Assembly (NCBI RefSeq): GCF_000270305.1
Contig: NC_015737.1
Span: forward strand, 430,501-494,500
From: Clostridium sp. SY8519
Lineage (GTDB): Bacteria; Bacillota; Clostridia; Lachnospirales; Lachnospiraceae
Direction: 5' to 3'
DNA: 64,000 nt
How positions within the stretch are numbered: the stretch's first letter is position 1; each line of letters starts with the position of its first letter. This document shows, piece after piece, positions 52,973-61,172 of the stretch. The position numbers were made by a program, and so were the translations under genes. The notes beneath the pieces were generated by a model. That model was given only the letters and a program-made list of their open reading frames with translations. It had not been told where the DNA came from and searched no databases.

Positions 52973-53561
52973 TTCCCCATCCTGTTTGTTTTACTGCACT
53001 TACAATCAGTTCCACGCATGTTTCAATTCCAAGTCTTCCGGAATTCAAGAGCAGATCGTAGTTATTTTTATTGCCCCATTCTTTACTGTAAAAATTCATC
53101 GCGAATCTTTTTCTTTCACGATCTGTTTGTTCAATCATCCGGTTTGCCTGTTTTTCATCTACCCCGTAATGGCTTACTGCATAGGCGATTCTGCTTTTTA
53201 CGCTTGAAAACACGAAAACATTCATGGCTTCCTGCTGTTCCAACACAAAATTAGCTGCTCGGCCCACAATAACACAAGGTCCTTTCTCTACGTACCCCCG
53301 GATAATCTCATGTTCTGCTTTCTCAATCTGTTTCATATGATTATGCGCATCATCTACACTCATTGCCAGATTAAACAGGAAGCTGTTGGTAACCCTCTGC
53401 TCCGACGCTTCAATAATTTCTGTCGAAAGTCCTGTTTTTTTCATGGTATCTTTAATAATCTGCGTATCATATAGCGGGATTCCCAGTTCGTCGGCTATCA
53501 TTTTCCCAATCGTTCTGCCGCCGCTTGCATATTGCCTGCTGATGGTAATTACTCTTTTCAT
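52962..53561 (-). CDS. Cytidylate-kinase-like family protein, copy 2
   Basis: 199 residues from ATG 53561, with AAAGGAG six bases upstream. ITISRQYASGGRTIGKMIADELG, CVIVGRAANFVLEQ, RERKRFAMNFYSKEWGNKNNYDLLLNSGRLG. It is the same family as copy 1; again no P-loop lysine. First structural gene of the exporter operon and overlapping its MFS gene by 11 bases. The start codon overlaps the stop of a 20-codon leader ORF (ATGA). Confidence 0.85.
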   Translation of the reverse strand: MKRVITISRQYASGGRTIGKMIADELGIPLYDTQIIKDTMKKTGLSTEIIEASEQRVTNSFLFNLAMSVDDAHNHMKQIEKAEHEIIRGYVEKGPCVIVGRAANFVLEQQEAMNVFVFSSVKSRIAYAVSHYGVDEKQANRMIEQTDRERKRFAMNFYSKEWGNKNNYDLLLNSGRLGIETCVELIVSAVKQTGWGNEE

Positions 53562-53620
53562 CTCTGTCTCCTTTGCTTTGCTAAAAATACAAAAAAAAGA
53601 GATATGCACGTTTGTGTCAT
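53558..53620 (-). CDS. Putative 20-residue leader peptide of the exporter operon
   Basis: ATG 53620 opens a 20-codon frame beginning MTQTC, with a hydrophobic centre (SLFFVFLA) and a basic tail ending QRRQR, closed by a TGA that overlaps the ATG of the kinase-like gene. Its coding sequence spans the second arm and T run of the hairpin at 53589-53627, so a ribosome on it would prevent the terminator from forming. The ribosome site is weak (AAGAG two bases upstream), so translation is uncertain. Confidence 0.4.
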   Translation of the reverse strand: MTQTCISLFFVFLAKQRRQR

Positions 53621-53627
53621 ATCTCTT
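53589..53627 (-). terminator. Attenuator-like terminator in the leader of the exporter operon
   Basis: Perfect arms AAGAGATATG (53597-53606) and CATATCTCTT (53618-53627), 11-base loop, then a run of T on the minus strand. It lies downstream of the promoter at 53656-53684 and 28 bases before the first gene, so transcription from that promoter must pass it. It could also terminate read-through from the nitroreductase gene. Confidence 0.75.
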
Positions 53628-53655
53628 AAATATCGTTTCCTGCTGCGCAAAAAGT

Positions 53656-53684
53656 ATTTTATCAATTTTTCTTTTGTATTTCAA
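53656..53684 (-). promoter_or_regulatory. Sigma-A-type promoter of the exporter operon
   Basis: On the minus strand TTGAAA (53679-53684) and TAAAAT (53656-53661) are separated by 17 bases. Transcription would begin near 53649, giving a leader of about 88 bases containing the hairpin and leader ORF. Confidence 0.7.
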
Positions 53685-53740
53685 AAGACATTTTGTACAA
53701 TTTCTGCCTGGCATATATTGTAATTTTTACCAACGGTTGT

Positions 53741-54256
53741 TCATATAAACGTTACGACATCTTCCTTCTTTTTCCTGTCAGTATGCAGACGTGAAGGATG
53801 TGCTTCCGGAAGCGCATATCCAACCGGGAATACAGCGACCAGATCATATCCTTCCATTACAGGAAAATTCTTTTTCATCACATTCGGATCAAACCAGCCG
53901 ACCCATGTAGTATGCAGTCCGAGATCTTCGGCCTCCATCATGATATGTGTGCCTACAATTGATGCATCAACAGCAGCAAAGCTGCGGCCATCGAATTCCC
54001 GCACCCAGCCTTCCTCTGTCTTTGCGCCAACCACAAAGAAAAGTCCTGCGCCAAAAGTACAGCTTGTCGCCTGCCTGATTTTTTCAATATCTTCCTTTTT
54101 CGTGATCACCCATATTTTCTCCGGCTGCATGTTGTGCGCAGTAGGCGCTGCCAGGGCAGCCTCCAGTATCTTCTGCACTTTTTCCTCTTCCACTGGCTTG
54201 TCTGAAAGCTTTCTGCATGAATATCTCTCTTTTGCAAGTTCCAGAAATTCTGTCAT
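53741..54256 (-). CDS. Nitroreductase family protein
   Basis: 171 residues from ATG 54256, with GGGAGG seven bases upstream. RYSCRKLSDKPVEEEKVQKILEAALAAPTAHNMQPEKIWVI is the FMN-binding start of the family, and EAEDLGLHTTWVGWF and VAVFPVGYALPEAHPS follow. Such flavoenzymes reduce nitro compounds, quinones or other acceptors using NAD(P)H. Monocistronic or led by the small secreted-protein gene 23 bases upstream. Confidence 0.9.
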   Translation of the reverse strand: MTEFLELAKERYSCRKLSDKPVEEEKVQKILEAALAAPTAHNMQPEKIWVITKKEDIEKIRQATSCTFGAGLFFVVGAKTEEGWVREFDGRSFAAVDASIVGTHIMMEAEDLGLHTTWVGWFDPNVMKKNFPVMEGYDLVAVFPVGYALPEAHPSRLHTDRKKKEDVVTFI

Positions 54257-54279
54257 ATCAATTCCTCCCATTCGAATTT

Positions 54280-54699
54280 TTACCAGTAAAACCTCTTCAT
54301 ACTTTCAGGCATTTCCGCTGCTGAGCTCCTCTGACCCGCATAGCTGCCTTTTCCCACCGCCGTAACCGTTGCTTTTCCAATGCCCCGATTTCCGGAAATC
54401 GATGCTTTATAATCCTGTCCTCTCTGGAGAATTATATACTGAATGATCTGTGTCGCCGTCCCGTCTCCATGATCTGTTTCCACAACCTGTTCACATGCGA
54501 TAAGAAAATTCGGATAAACAGCTTTTCCCTTGTAAGTATAACTTTGGTTTAAACGGGTAAAAAATGCCTGAGAAAGATCTGCCTTTCCGGCATCCGCATA
54601 CGCAGGAAACGAAATACATCCAGAAAACACAGCCGCTGCAAGCAAGGCGCTTACTAATTTTCCCTTACGATTCGTTTTTCGACATCTGATTATTTTCAT
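54280..54699 (-). CDS. Small secreted protein of unknown function
   Basis: 139 residues from ATG 54699 (TTG 54726 is an alternative; ribosome sites are weak for both). Basic N-terminus, a hydrophobic segment VSALLAAAVFSGCISFPAYADA with a signal-peptidase-I site near AYADAG; FSGC is a poor lipobox. The mature part contains FLIACEQVVETDHGDGTATQIIQYI and IGKATVTAVGKGSYAG, a beta-rich pattern like a short Ig-like domain. Function unknown. Confidence 0.55.
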   Translation of the reverse strand: MKIIRCRKTNRKGKLVSALLAAAVFSGCISFPAYADAGKADLSQAFFTRLNQSYTYKGKAVYPNFLIACEQVVETDHGDGTATQIIQYIILQRGQDYKASISGNRGIGKATVTAVGKGSYAGQRSSAAEMPESMKRFYW

Positions 54700-54727
54700 A
54701 CTATTCTGCTTAGCTCCATTCCTCAAA

Positions 54728-55099
54728 TCAATTCAGCAGCTTCCGGATTCGTTCCACCGGATAACAGTCTGCTATCTGCGTCTTTTCAAACAAGCCGGCC
54801 GGAAGCTCTTTTTCGCCGATCAGTTCCAGATATTCCGGTATGGCTCTTTCGTCAATCATAATCTTCCCGTGTCCGGCCCAATGACGATTGCTCTCATATT
54901 TTTTACACCCGGAAATCCAGTACGCCTCTCCGGATTCGATATCTTCGTAATTGGAATTATATCCTGTCTGCCGCTGAAACGCATGATTATTAAAATAAAT
55001 CGTCTTCCCTGTCCTGGATGTCTTCACATATCCGATCCACGCAGGGCCGTCATCTGAGTAACCCGTTTTCAATTCTATATACATTAATTTTTTAATCAT
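54728..55099 (-). CDS. Conserved hypothetical protein
   Basis: 123 residues from ATG 55099, with GGAG seven bases upstream. It begins YIELKTGYSDDGPAWIGYVKTSRTGKTIYFNNHAF and has a later DIESGEAYWISGCKKYESNRHWAGHGKI segment. I know this as a widespread uncharacterised family, sometimes mislabelled as an isoprenoid synthase; no catalytic motif is evident. It precedes the secreted-protein gene by 28 bases. Confidence 0.65.
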   Translation of the reverse strand: MIKKLMYIELKTGYSDDGPAWIGYVKTSRTGKTIYFNNHAFQRQTGYNSNYEDIESGEAYWISGCKKYESNRHWAGHGKIMIDERAIPEYLELIGEKELPAGLFEKTQIADCYPVERIRKLLN

Positions 55100-55150
55100 T
55101 TGCAAACTCCGTATATTTCGCTGCATTCCTTTTTGCTGTATGTCTGTCCC

Positions 55151-55576
55151 CTATCGAATCGTCTCCAGGACGGACATCATGGCTCTTTTTTCAAACACCG
55201 CCTCTTCCAGATGGAATACCGCAAAACGATTTCCGCTGCCTTCCGCATAGATTTTTTTCATGACCGGGTATCCGGGCTGTTCCAGCGCAATTTTGGATAA
55301 TCGATCTCCCTGTTCAAATACTGCCTTTCCATAATAGCGGAAGAACTGTCTGCCATTTCCCAGAAGCCCGCATAGCTCCACCCACGGATTTTCCAGCATT
55401 TGCCGGTAAACTTCTTTCATGGCTCCGACTCCAAAGTAATTGACGTCATCGATCAGCATATGAAAACTGACCGGTCTTGATTTCGGCTTTCCATTTTCCA
55501 CTGTATTCAGGAAAAAGGCATCCGACTGTTCCACACATTCTTTCAGCCATTCATTTATTTTCTCTGCATTTGTCAT
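55151..55576 (-). CDS. Pyridoxamine 5'-phosphate oxidase family protein
   Basis: 141 residues from ATG 55576, with AGGAG nine bases upstream. Split-barrel flavoprotein pattern: AFFLNTVENGKPKSRPVSFHMLIDDVNYFGVGAMKEVYRQMLENPWVELCG. Members bind FMN, F420 or haem, and small ones are often general flavin reductases. It follows the esterase gene by 29 bases. The specific reaction is unknown. Confidence 0.8.
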   Translation of the reverse strand: MTNAEKINEWLKECVEQSDAFFLNTVENGKPKSRPVSFHMLIDDVNYFGVGAMKEVYRQMLENPWVELCGLLGNGRQFFRYYGKAVFEQGDRLSKIALEQPGYPVMKKIYAEGSGNRFAVFHLEEAVFEKRAMMSVLETIR

Positions 55577-55605
55577 GTTTCTTTTCTCCTGTCTGACCGC
55601 CGGTT

Positions 55606-56247
55606 TCATTCCAGCGGCTGCTTCATCACCCAGGCAAACGCCTTTGCCGTTCTCTGATCCGCGTCTTTGAAATGGTTGCCCGGATTCCATTCCAGTATAC
55701 AGTTGATCCCCTGTTCTTTCAGCAGAATCTCTGCCCCGCGTATTCTGTCCCCCACCGTTGCCATCACTGGATTTCGTGTTTTTTCTTCTTTGTCTCCCAG
55801 GCTTAAGTACACCGTTCCGCTCTTAATCTTCCGCTCTTTCATGAACTCCTCGAATCCGGGAAACCAGAGAGAAGGCGACGCCGCTGCGGCACCGCGAAAC
55901 AGATCTGTCTGACAGACTGCCCATAACGCAAAAAGCCCGGCCAGTGAATACCCGCCGATGTAATACGTTTTCCTTCTGTCTCTGCAGCCATCACAATACT
56001 TCAGGATTTCCTGCAGCGTTTGGGCTGCGCCGTCCCCGAACTCTTCCTTTCCAAATACAGCCGGTGCTTTCCACGGGGAAAGATCCCGGTTCCAGTCATC
56101 TGCTTTACAGGCAATCAACCGGAAATCTTCCGCTGTATTTTCCCGTATCGCGGCGATTTCCTGCTCCATCAGGCTCAGGTCGTGTGCGTCCACCGGCTGA
56201 ATTAAAATAATATCCGCATCTGCATCTCCGTATTCCAAAAACTCCAT
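55606..56247 (-). CDS. Alpha/beta hydrolase, putative esterase
   Basis: 213 residues. Nucleophile elbow GYSLAGLFALWA (Ser about 96), then SPSLWFPGFEEF and a candidate Asp in YLSLGDKEEKT, with the histidine in NPGNHFKDA. This is the esterase-D-like pattern. No signal peptide, so cytoplasmic. It probably forms an operon with the flavoprotein gene downstream. Substrate unknown. Confidence 0.8.
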   Translation of the reverse strand: MEFLEYGDADADIILIQPVDAHDLSLMEQEIAAIRENTAEDFRLIACKADDWNRDLSPWKAPAVFGKEEFGDGAAQTLQEILKYCDGCRDRRKTYYIGGYSLAGLFALWAVCQTDLFRGAAAASPSLWFPGFEEFMKERKIKSGTVYLSLGDKEEKTRNPVMATVGDRIRGAEILLKEQGINCILEWNPGNHFKDADQRTAKAFAWVMKQPLE

Positions 56248-56287
56248 GATAAAATATTCCTCCCAGACTTATACCACGATCTGTCTT

Positions 56288-56614
56288 TCACTCCACCACC
56301 GACTTATAATATTCCCCAAATTCCGCAAGTGCCTCAATGATCGGCTGCATTTTCTTTCCAAGGTCTGTCAATCCATACTCCACCTTTGGCGGCATCTGGT
56401 GATAATCCTGTCGATACACGAGGCTGTCATCCATCATCTGTCTCAGGCTGTCTGTAAGGACCTTCTGAGAAATTCCCTCAAGGCTTCTCTGTAATTCATT
56501 AAATCTCCATGGACGTATCCTGAGATTTCGCAGGATCAGTAATTTCCATTTTCCGCCAATCAAATCTACCGCTGTCGCTACCGGACATTCCGGCAATTCT
56601 TCTTTTGTTTTCAT
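56288..56614 (-). CDS. HxlR-family transcriptional regulator
   Basis: 108 residues from ATG 56614, with GAGGTG six bases upstream. HxlR winged helix: CPVATAVDLIGGKWKLLILRNL with a single conserved Cys, then RFNELQRSLEGISQKVLTDSLRQM and the wing VEYGLTDLG. These regulators sense electrophiles, quinones or redox through the Cys. It is divergent from the cupin gene with a 140-base shared control region, so it probably regulates both. Confidence 0.9.
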   Translation of the reverse strand: MKTKEELPECPVATAVDLIGGKWKLLILRNLRIRPWRFNELQRSLEGISQKVLTDSLRQMMDDSLVYRQDYHQMPPKVEYGLTDLGKKMQPIIEALAEFGEYYKSVVE

Positions 56615-56755
56615 GATGTTCACCTCTCAGCCAAGAATAACACATTCATTTTTGACTGTACAGTTATAAAAAGGTGCGTACTGGTATTTGAATGCGCATC
56701 ACCGTATGATGTGATCATAAACACAATAACTCAGAAATCATGGAGGGAAACAATC

Positions 56756-57109
56756 ATGAAAACTTACAGCAAAACAAAAATCGGAAACGAAGGAAGAGTT
56801 GAACTTCACGACCAGCTTGGTTTAACAGGCGCTGAAATCAGCATTAATCAGATGCCTGCAGGCTCAAATGTACCTTTTGTTCATGCTCACAAAAACAACG
56901 AGGAAATCTACGGGATTCTTTCCGGTAAAGGAAAAGCTGTCATCGACGGCGACGAGATCTCTCTCGAAGCAGGAGACTGGCTGAGAATCTCTCCTGCAGC
57001 AAAACGTCAGTTTTTCGCTGGTGATGACTCTTCGATCACTTATATCTGTATTCAGGTAAAAGAAAATTCTCTCGAAGGCTATACGATGGATGACGCAGTC
57101 GCTTATTAA
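56756..57109 (+). CDS. Cupin-domain protein
   Basis: 117 residues from ATG 56756 with GGAGGG upstream. The beta-barrel motif 1 region reads VPFVHAHKNNEEIYGILSGKG with the usual His, His, Glu metal ligands; motif 2 reads GDWLRISPAAKRQF, where the last His of the typical motif is replaced by Lys. The protein is small, possibly an enzyme or a binding protein for quinone-like compounds. Divergent from the HxlR regulator, which is its likely controller. Confidence 0.85.
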   Translation: MKTYSKTKIGNEGRVELHDQLGLTGAEISINQMPAGSNVPFVHAHKNNEEIYGILSGKGKAVIDGDEISLEAGDWLRISPAAKRQFFAGDDSSITYICIQVKENSLEGYTMDDAVAY

Positions 57110-57428
57110 TGCAGGAACTGCAGGTTGATTGTCTGACAGGCTTTCTTTCAATAATAAAAATATCCCTGCGCAGGGCTTCGGCCTCACATCCGATCCCCGC
57201 ACAGGGTATGTATGATTTCGCAGGTCTCAAAGTACCATATGCAGCGTCCCCGCTGTCATCAGCGAGCTTATACGGAAGCCCTGTACCGATACGTAGGGTT
57301 CGGCCTCCCTGGAATCAGGCAGCGCAGCGTCACACCGATCGTATCCTTTTCTGAAAATACCGCTGCATACGCATCTTCTGTCACACGCTTCAGACACATG
57401 GGGTCTGTTTCTGCTCTCGCGTTGACTG
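57110..57428. other. Gap with no well-supported gene
   Basis: About 320 bases between the cupin gene and the aquaglyceroporin gene. A 71-codon minus-strand frame (57268-57483, start GTG) overlaps the porin C-terminus and lacks a usable ribosome site. It may be the tail of a decayed gene. A short CCCTGCGCAGGG inverted repeat lies at about 57164. The shift from A+T-rich DNA back to G+C-rich DNA falls here. Confidence 0.4.
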
Positions 57429-58280
57429 TCAGACAGATCCCGTCCTCCGCTTCTGCCTCTTTTCCATCCGTCCGCAGCAGCACATATCCGGCTGATTTTC
57501 CTTCTTCATACTCGGTTCAATCACCTTGGTAAACAGCATGCCAGCCAGAATCCCTCCGACAATCGGCGCCAGAATATAGACCCAGAAAAAGCCGCCGGAT
57601 GTGTCCGGAAGTGCCTGGGATTTCCAGCCGCCCATCAGCGCCACCAGCCGCGGCATAAAGTCTCTGGCCGGATTCAGCCCCGCCTGGGTCAGCGGCGCGA
57701 TAATGCACTGAATGACTGTAACGGTCAGGCCGATAAACAGAGGCTGCAGGCTGCTGTCCGGCTTGCCGACATTGCAGTTTTCCGTCAGGCAGAAAATCAC
57801 AAACACCAGAATAAAAGTTCCCACCAGCTCCGCCGCTGCTGCCAGTCCCATGCCGACCTGCGCGCTGCTGCCCGGCTGCCGGTAATACTCCCCGAATATC
57901 TTTGCCGTAGCCACAGACGCGAATGTGCCCCGCACAATTCCATGGGTCTGCTCATAAACCCGGATAGACGGCGCAAACAGGCCATAGACCAGCAGACTTC
58001 CGGCAAAAGCTCCGCTCAGCTGTCCGGCCAGATAGACCGGCAGCTTTTGCGGAGCCATCCGCCCGGACAGAACCATTGCCACAGATACCGCCGGGTTAAA
58101 ATGGGCACAGCAGATATTTCTTGTGGCATAGATGGCCAGGGCGATGCTCACGCCCCATACCACTGCAATCTGCAGCTGCCCCATCAACGAGCCGAAAAGC
58201 ACCGTTACCGCCACGGAACCGCAGCCAAACAGAAGCATCATAAATGTTCCGATAAATTCTCCCAAAAATGCGTTTTTCAT
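57429..58280 (-). CDS. MIP-family channel (aquaglyceroporin)
   Basis: 283 residues, six membrane segments and the two half-helix motifs HFNPAVS and GLNPARD. The Asp after the second NPA is typical of glycerol facilitators rather than water-only channels. The C-terminus is Cys-rich and basic (MCCCGRMEKRQKRR). It follows the CobW gene by 18 bases in an operon with a methyltransferase-like gene, so it may pass a small neutral substrate such as glycerol, methanol or a related alcohol. Confidence 0.9.
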   Translation of the reverse strand: MKNAFLGEFIGTFMMLLFGCGSVAVTVLFGSLMGQLQIAVVWGVSIALAIYATRNICCAHFNPAVSVAMVLSGRMAPQKLPVYLAGQLSGAFAGSLLVYGLFAPSIRVYEQTHGIVRGTFASVATAKIFGEYYRQPGSSAQVGMGLAAAAELVGTFILVFVIFCLTENCNVGKPDSSLQPLFIGLTVTVIQCIIAPLTQAGLNPARDFMPRLVALMGGWKSQALPDTSGGFFWVYILAPIVGGILAGMLFTKVIEPSMKKENQPDMCCCGRMEKRQKRRTGSV

Positions 58281-58298
58281 AATTTTCTTCCACCCCGC

Positions 58299-59222
58299 CT
58301 ATTCCAGGCCGCGCACATACTCCTGATACCAGGAGGCAGCCTCTCTGACTCTTTTCCGCATGGGCATGCCTGCGCCGGAAAGCACCGTCAGCCTGCCGAT
58401 TTTCTCTTCCGGCACCGAAAGCCTGCAGGGCTCCACTGTGGGTACATTGCCGGTGCAGTTTACCAGCATCAGTCCTTCCTGCGTGCGGACGAATCCTTTT
58501 ACCCGGAAGGTGACTTCCAGAAACATCCGCAGGAACTTTTCCAGTACGGTACACGGAATCTGGTCGGCCAGCGTTACTGTCATCTGTTTCACGGTAAGAT
58601 CTGCTGTCAGCGGCATATCCTGCTGTGCCGAAGCCTCTGCCTGACGCAGCAGGGTCAGAATGTCCGCATGAATTTCTCCGTAACTGGTCTCCAGTATCCG
58701 GATGTCCGGCCGCTGGCCGCGGATCAGAGTTCTGGTTTCTTCCAGCTGCTCTTCCGTTGCCAGATCCGTCTTGTTAATCACTGCCAGATCGCTGGCTGCC
58801 AGCTGTTTGACACTGGTTACGGATTTCCGGTAGATCTTCGGAAACCGCACCGCGTCCACCAGACACACCGCCCCCTGATAGTCAATCTCCGGATAGCGGT
58901 CCTCGTTCTGAAACAATTTGCGGACACCCGTCGGATCCGACAGACCCGAAGCCTCCACCAGAATCACTTCCGTGTCTTTTTTCACGAAATTCTGCAGGGT
59001 TTTCTCAAACTGATCCATCCGGCAGGAACAGAATACGGATCCCCCCGCGATTTCCTCCAGTCCGATGCCAAGCTGTGCCAGAAGTGTGCCGTCCACGCCT
59101 TCTCTGCCAAATTCATTGATAATCATCTGCATTTTCTGTCCCTGAAACAGCCGCAGGAAGTTTTTTAAAAATGTGCTTTTTCCCGAACCGAGAAATCCGG
59201 TAATCAGATAAAGTCTGCTCAT
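58299..59222 (-). CDS. CobW-family GTPase (metallochaperone-like)
   Basis: 307 residues. Walker A GFLGSGKST, switch region INEFGREGVDG, a CSC motif (SVFCSCRM) in place of the usual CxCC, ILVEASGLSDPTG, and NKTD. CobW/COG0523 GTPases insert metals, and some act in corrinoid-enzyme reactivation. It lies eight bases after the uroporphyrinogen-decarboxylase-like gene, whose family often works with cobalamin proteins. The longer frame upstream overlaps that gene and was not used. Confidence 0.88.
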   Translation of the reverse strand: MSRLYLITGFLGSGKSTFLKNFLRLFQGQKMQMIINEFGREGVDGTLLAQLGIGLEEIAGGSVFCSCRMDQFEKTLQNFVKKDTEVILVEASGLSDPTGVRKLFQNEDRYPEIDYQGAVCLVDAVRFPKIYRKSVTSVKQLAASDLAVINKTDLATEEQLEETRTLIRGQRPDIRILETSYGEIHADILTLLRQAEASAQQDMPLTADLTVKQMTVTLADQIPCTVLEKFLRMFLEVTFRVKGFVRTQEGLMLVNCTGNVPTVEPCRLSVPEEKIGRLTVLSGAGMPMRKRVREAASWYQEYVRGLE

Positions 59223-59230
59223 GCTGTGTT

Positions 59231-60610
59231 CTATGCCATCTGATCGATTGCGGCCTGAATCGCTTTTTCCAGTTCTTCTCTGGACGGAATGAGGGAACGG
59301 TATTTCAACTCTCCGTTGATGTACATGGAAGGCAGATTGGGAACGCCCATCTTGACACACCTTGCCACATTTTCTTTGTAAATAAACTTGTATTCCACCA
59401 CATCAATCTGATCGCCGAAGGTTTCTTTTGCCTGGTTTGCCGCGTTCATCATATAGCCGCATGCCGCGCACTGGGCGGAATCCAGGGTAAATACCTCCAC
59501 CAGCGGTTTCTTCAGATTTTCATAATCCGGAAGCACGACGCCGGAAGTATCCACTTCTTCTGATTTGTAATTCTTCACCATTTCCCGGGTGCTGTCCAGA
59601 TCATGCACCGCCTGGGAAATGCCGATGGTATTTTCTACCGGCACATCGTAAGGCATGTCGCAGCCCGGCGCCAGGATAAAGTTCTTCTTCTCCGGAATGC
59701 TGTCCAACAGGTCTACCGCGAACTTCATGTTGTCCTGCTGATTGCCCAGAAGCATCACCGAGGTCAGGGGAATGTTGCCGCCGATCACGATATTATATTT
59801 ATCTGTAATCTCTTTTGCTTTCAGAATGTCTACATTTTCATCAATGGAAATGGAATCCGGGCCTGTCTGGCACATGTTTTCAATATTTCTGGTGGCATCT
59901 CCGCATACGAAGAAAGAAGAATACACCCCTTTGTCACGGATCATGGCAAAAATCTCCCGATAGGGATCTGCGCAGTAAGTATTGAAATCATCACTGGAAA
60001 TCTGTGAAATCAGCGGATCTACCATGGCAATCACATCCATGCCCGCCTCGATGTAATACTCTGCCATCTTCATGCAGGTTCTCGCGCAGAAGGCAAGCAG
60101 GCTTTTCACTTCATCCTCAAAGTCAAACATGTCTGTAAACAGCTGATTGCCCCGCAGATGGGATGCCAGGGTAAAGGGGCCGCAGATCAGCCCGTATAAA
60201 GCGGTAGTGTCACCCACTGCTTCCTTCATCCGTCTCATCACATCCAGGACATAGGGAATACGGCCGGATTCCTTTGTCGGAATCTTGCAGTTGCAGGGCG
60301 TCTCCGGCGCCTCATCTTCGTCTTCTGTTTCCAGGGGATGAGAAGCTACAGACGGCGGGCAGTCGTCTGCCCAGCGCAGTTCGCAGCCCAGGCATTCTGC
60401 CTCGATCTGAAGATCAAAAATCACCGGCTGGCCATCCGGACGGTACAAACGATTCACTTCCATCAGAGACTCAAATGCCGCATCCGCGTCTGTCAGCATC
60501 TTTGTGGCCGTATAGCCCTTCAGCTTGCCCGCATGTACTCCGGCAAACGGTACCCAGGGCGCCCGTTCTGTGGTTTCGTGATTTAATGTACGGATCAGTA
60601 ACTCTTTCAT
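59231..60610 (-). CDS. Uroporphyrinogen decarboxylase-like (MtaA/CmuA type) protein fused to a thioredoxin-like domain
   Basis: 459 residues. Residues 1-360 form a URO-D barrel of the corrinoid methyltransferase kind (NHETTERAPWVPFAG, DLQIEAECLGCELRW, PLISQISSDDF, LAPGCDMPYDVP). Residues about 370-459 form a thioredoxin fold with CAAC (381-384) and a cis-proline segment VPNLPSMY. The fusion suggests a redox step linked to methyl transfer, for instance protecting a metal-thiol. ATG 60610 follows AGGAGG by ten bases. No corrinoid protein gene is in the window. Confidence 0.85.
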   Translation of the reverse strand: MKELLIRTLNHETTERAPWVPFAGVHAGKLKGYTATKMLTDADAAFESLMEVNRLYRPDGQPVIFDLQIEAECLGCELRWADDCPPSVASHPLETEDEDEAPETPCNCKIPTKESGRIPYVLDVMRRMKEAVGDTTALYGLICGPFTLASHLRGNQLFTDMFDFEDEVKSLLAFCARTCMKMAEYYIEAGMDVIAMVDPLISQISSDDFNTYCADPYREIFAMIRDKGVYSSFFVCGDATRNIENMCQTGPDSISIDENVDILKAKEITDKYNIVIGGNIPLTSVMLLGNQQDNMKFAVDLLDSIPEKKNFILAPGCDMPYDVPVENTIGISQAVHDLDSTREMVKNYKSEEVDTSGVVLPDYENLKKPLVEVFTLDSAQCAACGYMMNAANQAKETFGDQIDVVEYKFIYKENVARCVKMGVPNLPSMYINGELKYRSLIPSREELEKAIQAAIDQMA

Positions 60611-61045
60611 ACTCCGATTTCCTCCTGCTTTCACGCACTGTTCTGTCTTTTTTCTGACAAATCTTTTTGTTGGCAACATTATAAAAGTTCGAAATGATGT
60701 CGATTTGTAATTATTTTTTCATTCTTGTGTTATTTTACTGACCTGTCATGCCGATTTTTTATTATTCGATACACATCCGGCATCCAGCGGATCTGCGTTT
60801 TGAATTCTCCTGTATTATCCGCTTTTTTCCTTATTTCGCATCTGCTGTCCGCCGGATGTTCCGCAGCTTTTTACTCGAAAACTCTTTTTATTTTTTCTAT
60901 ATTCTCGGATCTTTTTCATGGCTTTATGTTTTTATATCCGTACAATTCGTTTTTTAGAAATTTCTTGCGGGTTTTGGTATTTTTCCCGGCCCAAAGTCAG
61001 TCAACCCGCGTTTTTCTTTTTTACTCTCGTTTTTATCTATTTCTT
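60611..61045. other. Long A+T-rich gap, no gene seen
   Basis: The stretch between the methyltransferase-like gene and the radical-SAM stub is T-rich on plus with no frame that resembles a protein on either strand; a 109-codon plus-strand frame is low-complexity Phe/Ser/Leu. It presumably holds the promoter of the methyltransferase operon plus DNA left after loss of the radical SAM gene. Confidence 0.5.
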
Positions 61046-61120
61046 TCAGAATAAGGCAGAAATCCTGCACAGGGAATTCGCCTCGTAAGGGGGACGATAG
61101 GTCAAACCTGTGTATTTCAT
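61046..61120 (-). pseudogene. N-terminal stub of a radical SAM protein gene
   Basis: A good ribosome site (GAGGAG, seven bases) precedes ATG 61120, and the first 17 residues read MKYTGLTYRPPYEANSL. This is the start typical of a radical SAM family in which the CxxxCxxC cluster site follows shortly after. Here the frame then turns to CRISALF and stops at 61046. All the rest of the gene is missing. It looks like the 5' end left after a deletion. Confidence 0.55.
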
Positions 61121-61172
61121 CTTAAAGCTCCTCGTATTTCAATTTTCCTGAAAGGATTTTTCATTCCTTTGC

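Noticed and set aside
57268..57483. 71-codon minus-strand ORF overlapping the aquaglyceroporin end
   Set aside because: GTG start with a poorly placed ribosome site and a large overlap with a certain gene; noted only within the gap description.
60725..61054. 109-codon plus-strand ORF in the long gap
   Set aside because: Low-complexity Phe/Leu/Ser translation from T-rich DNA, no ribosome site.
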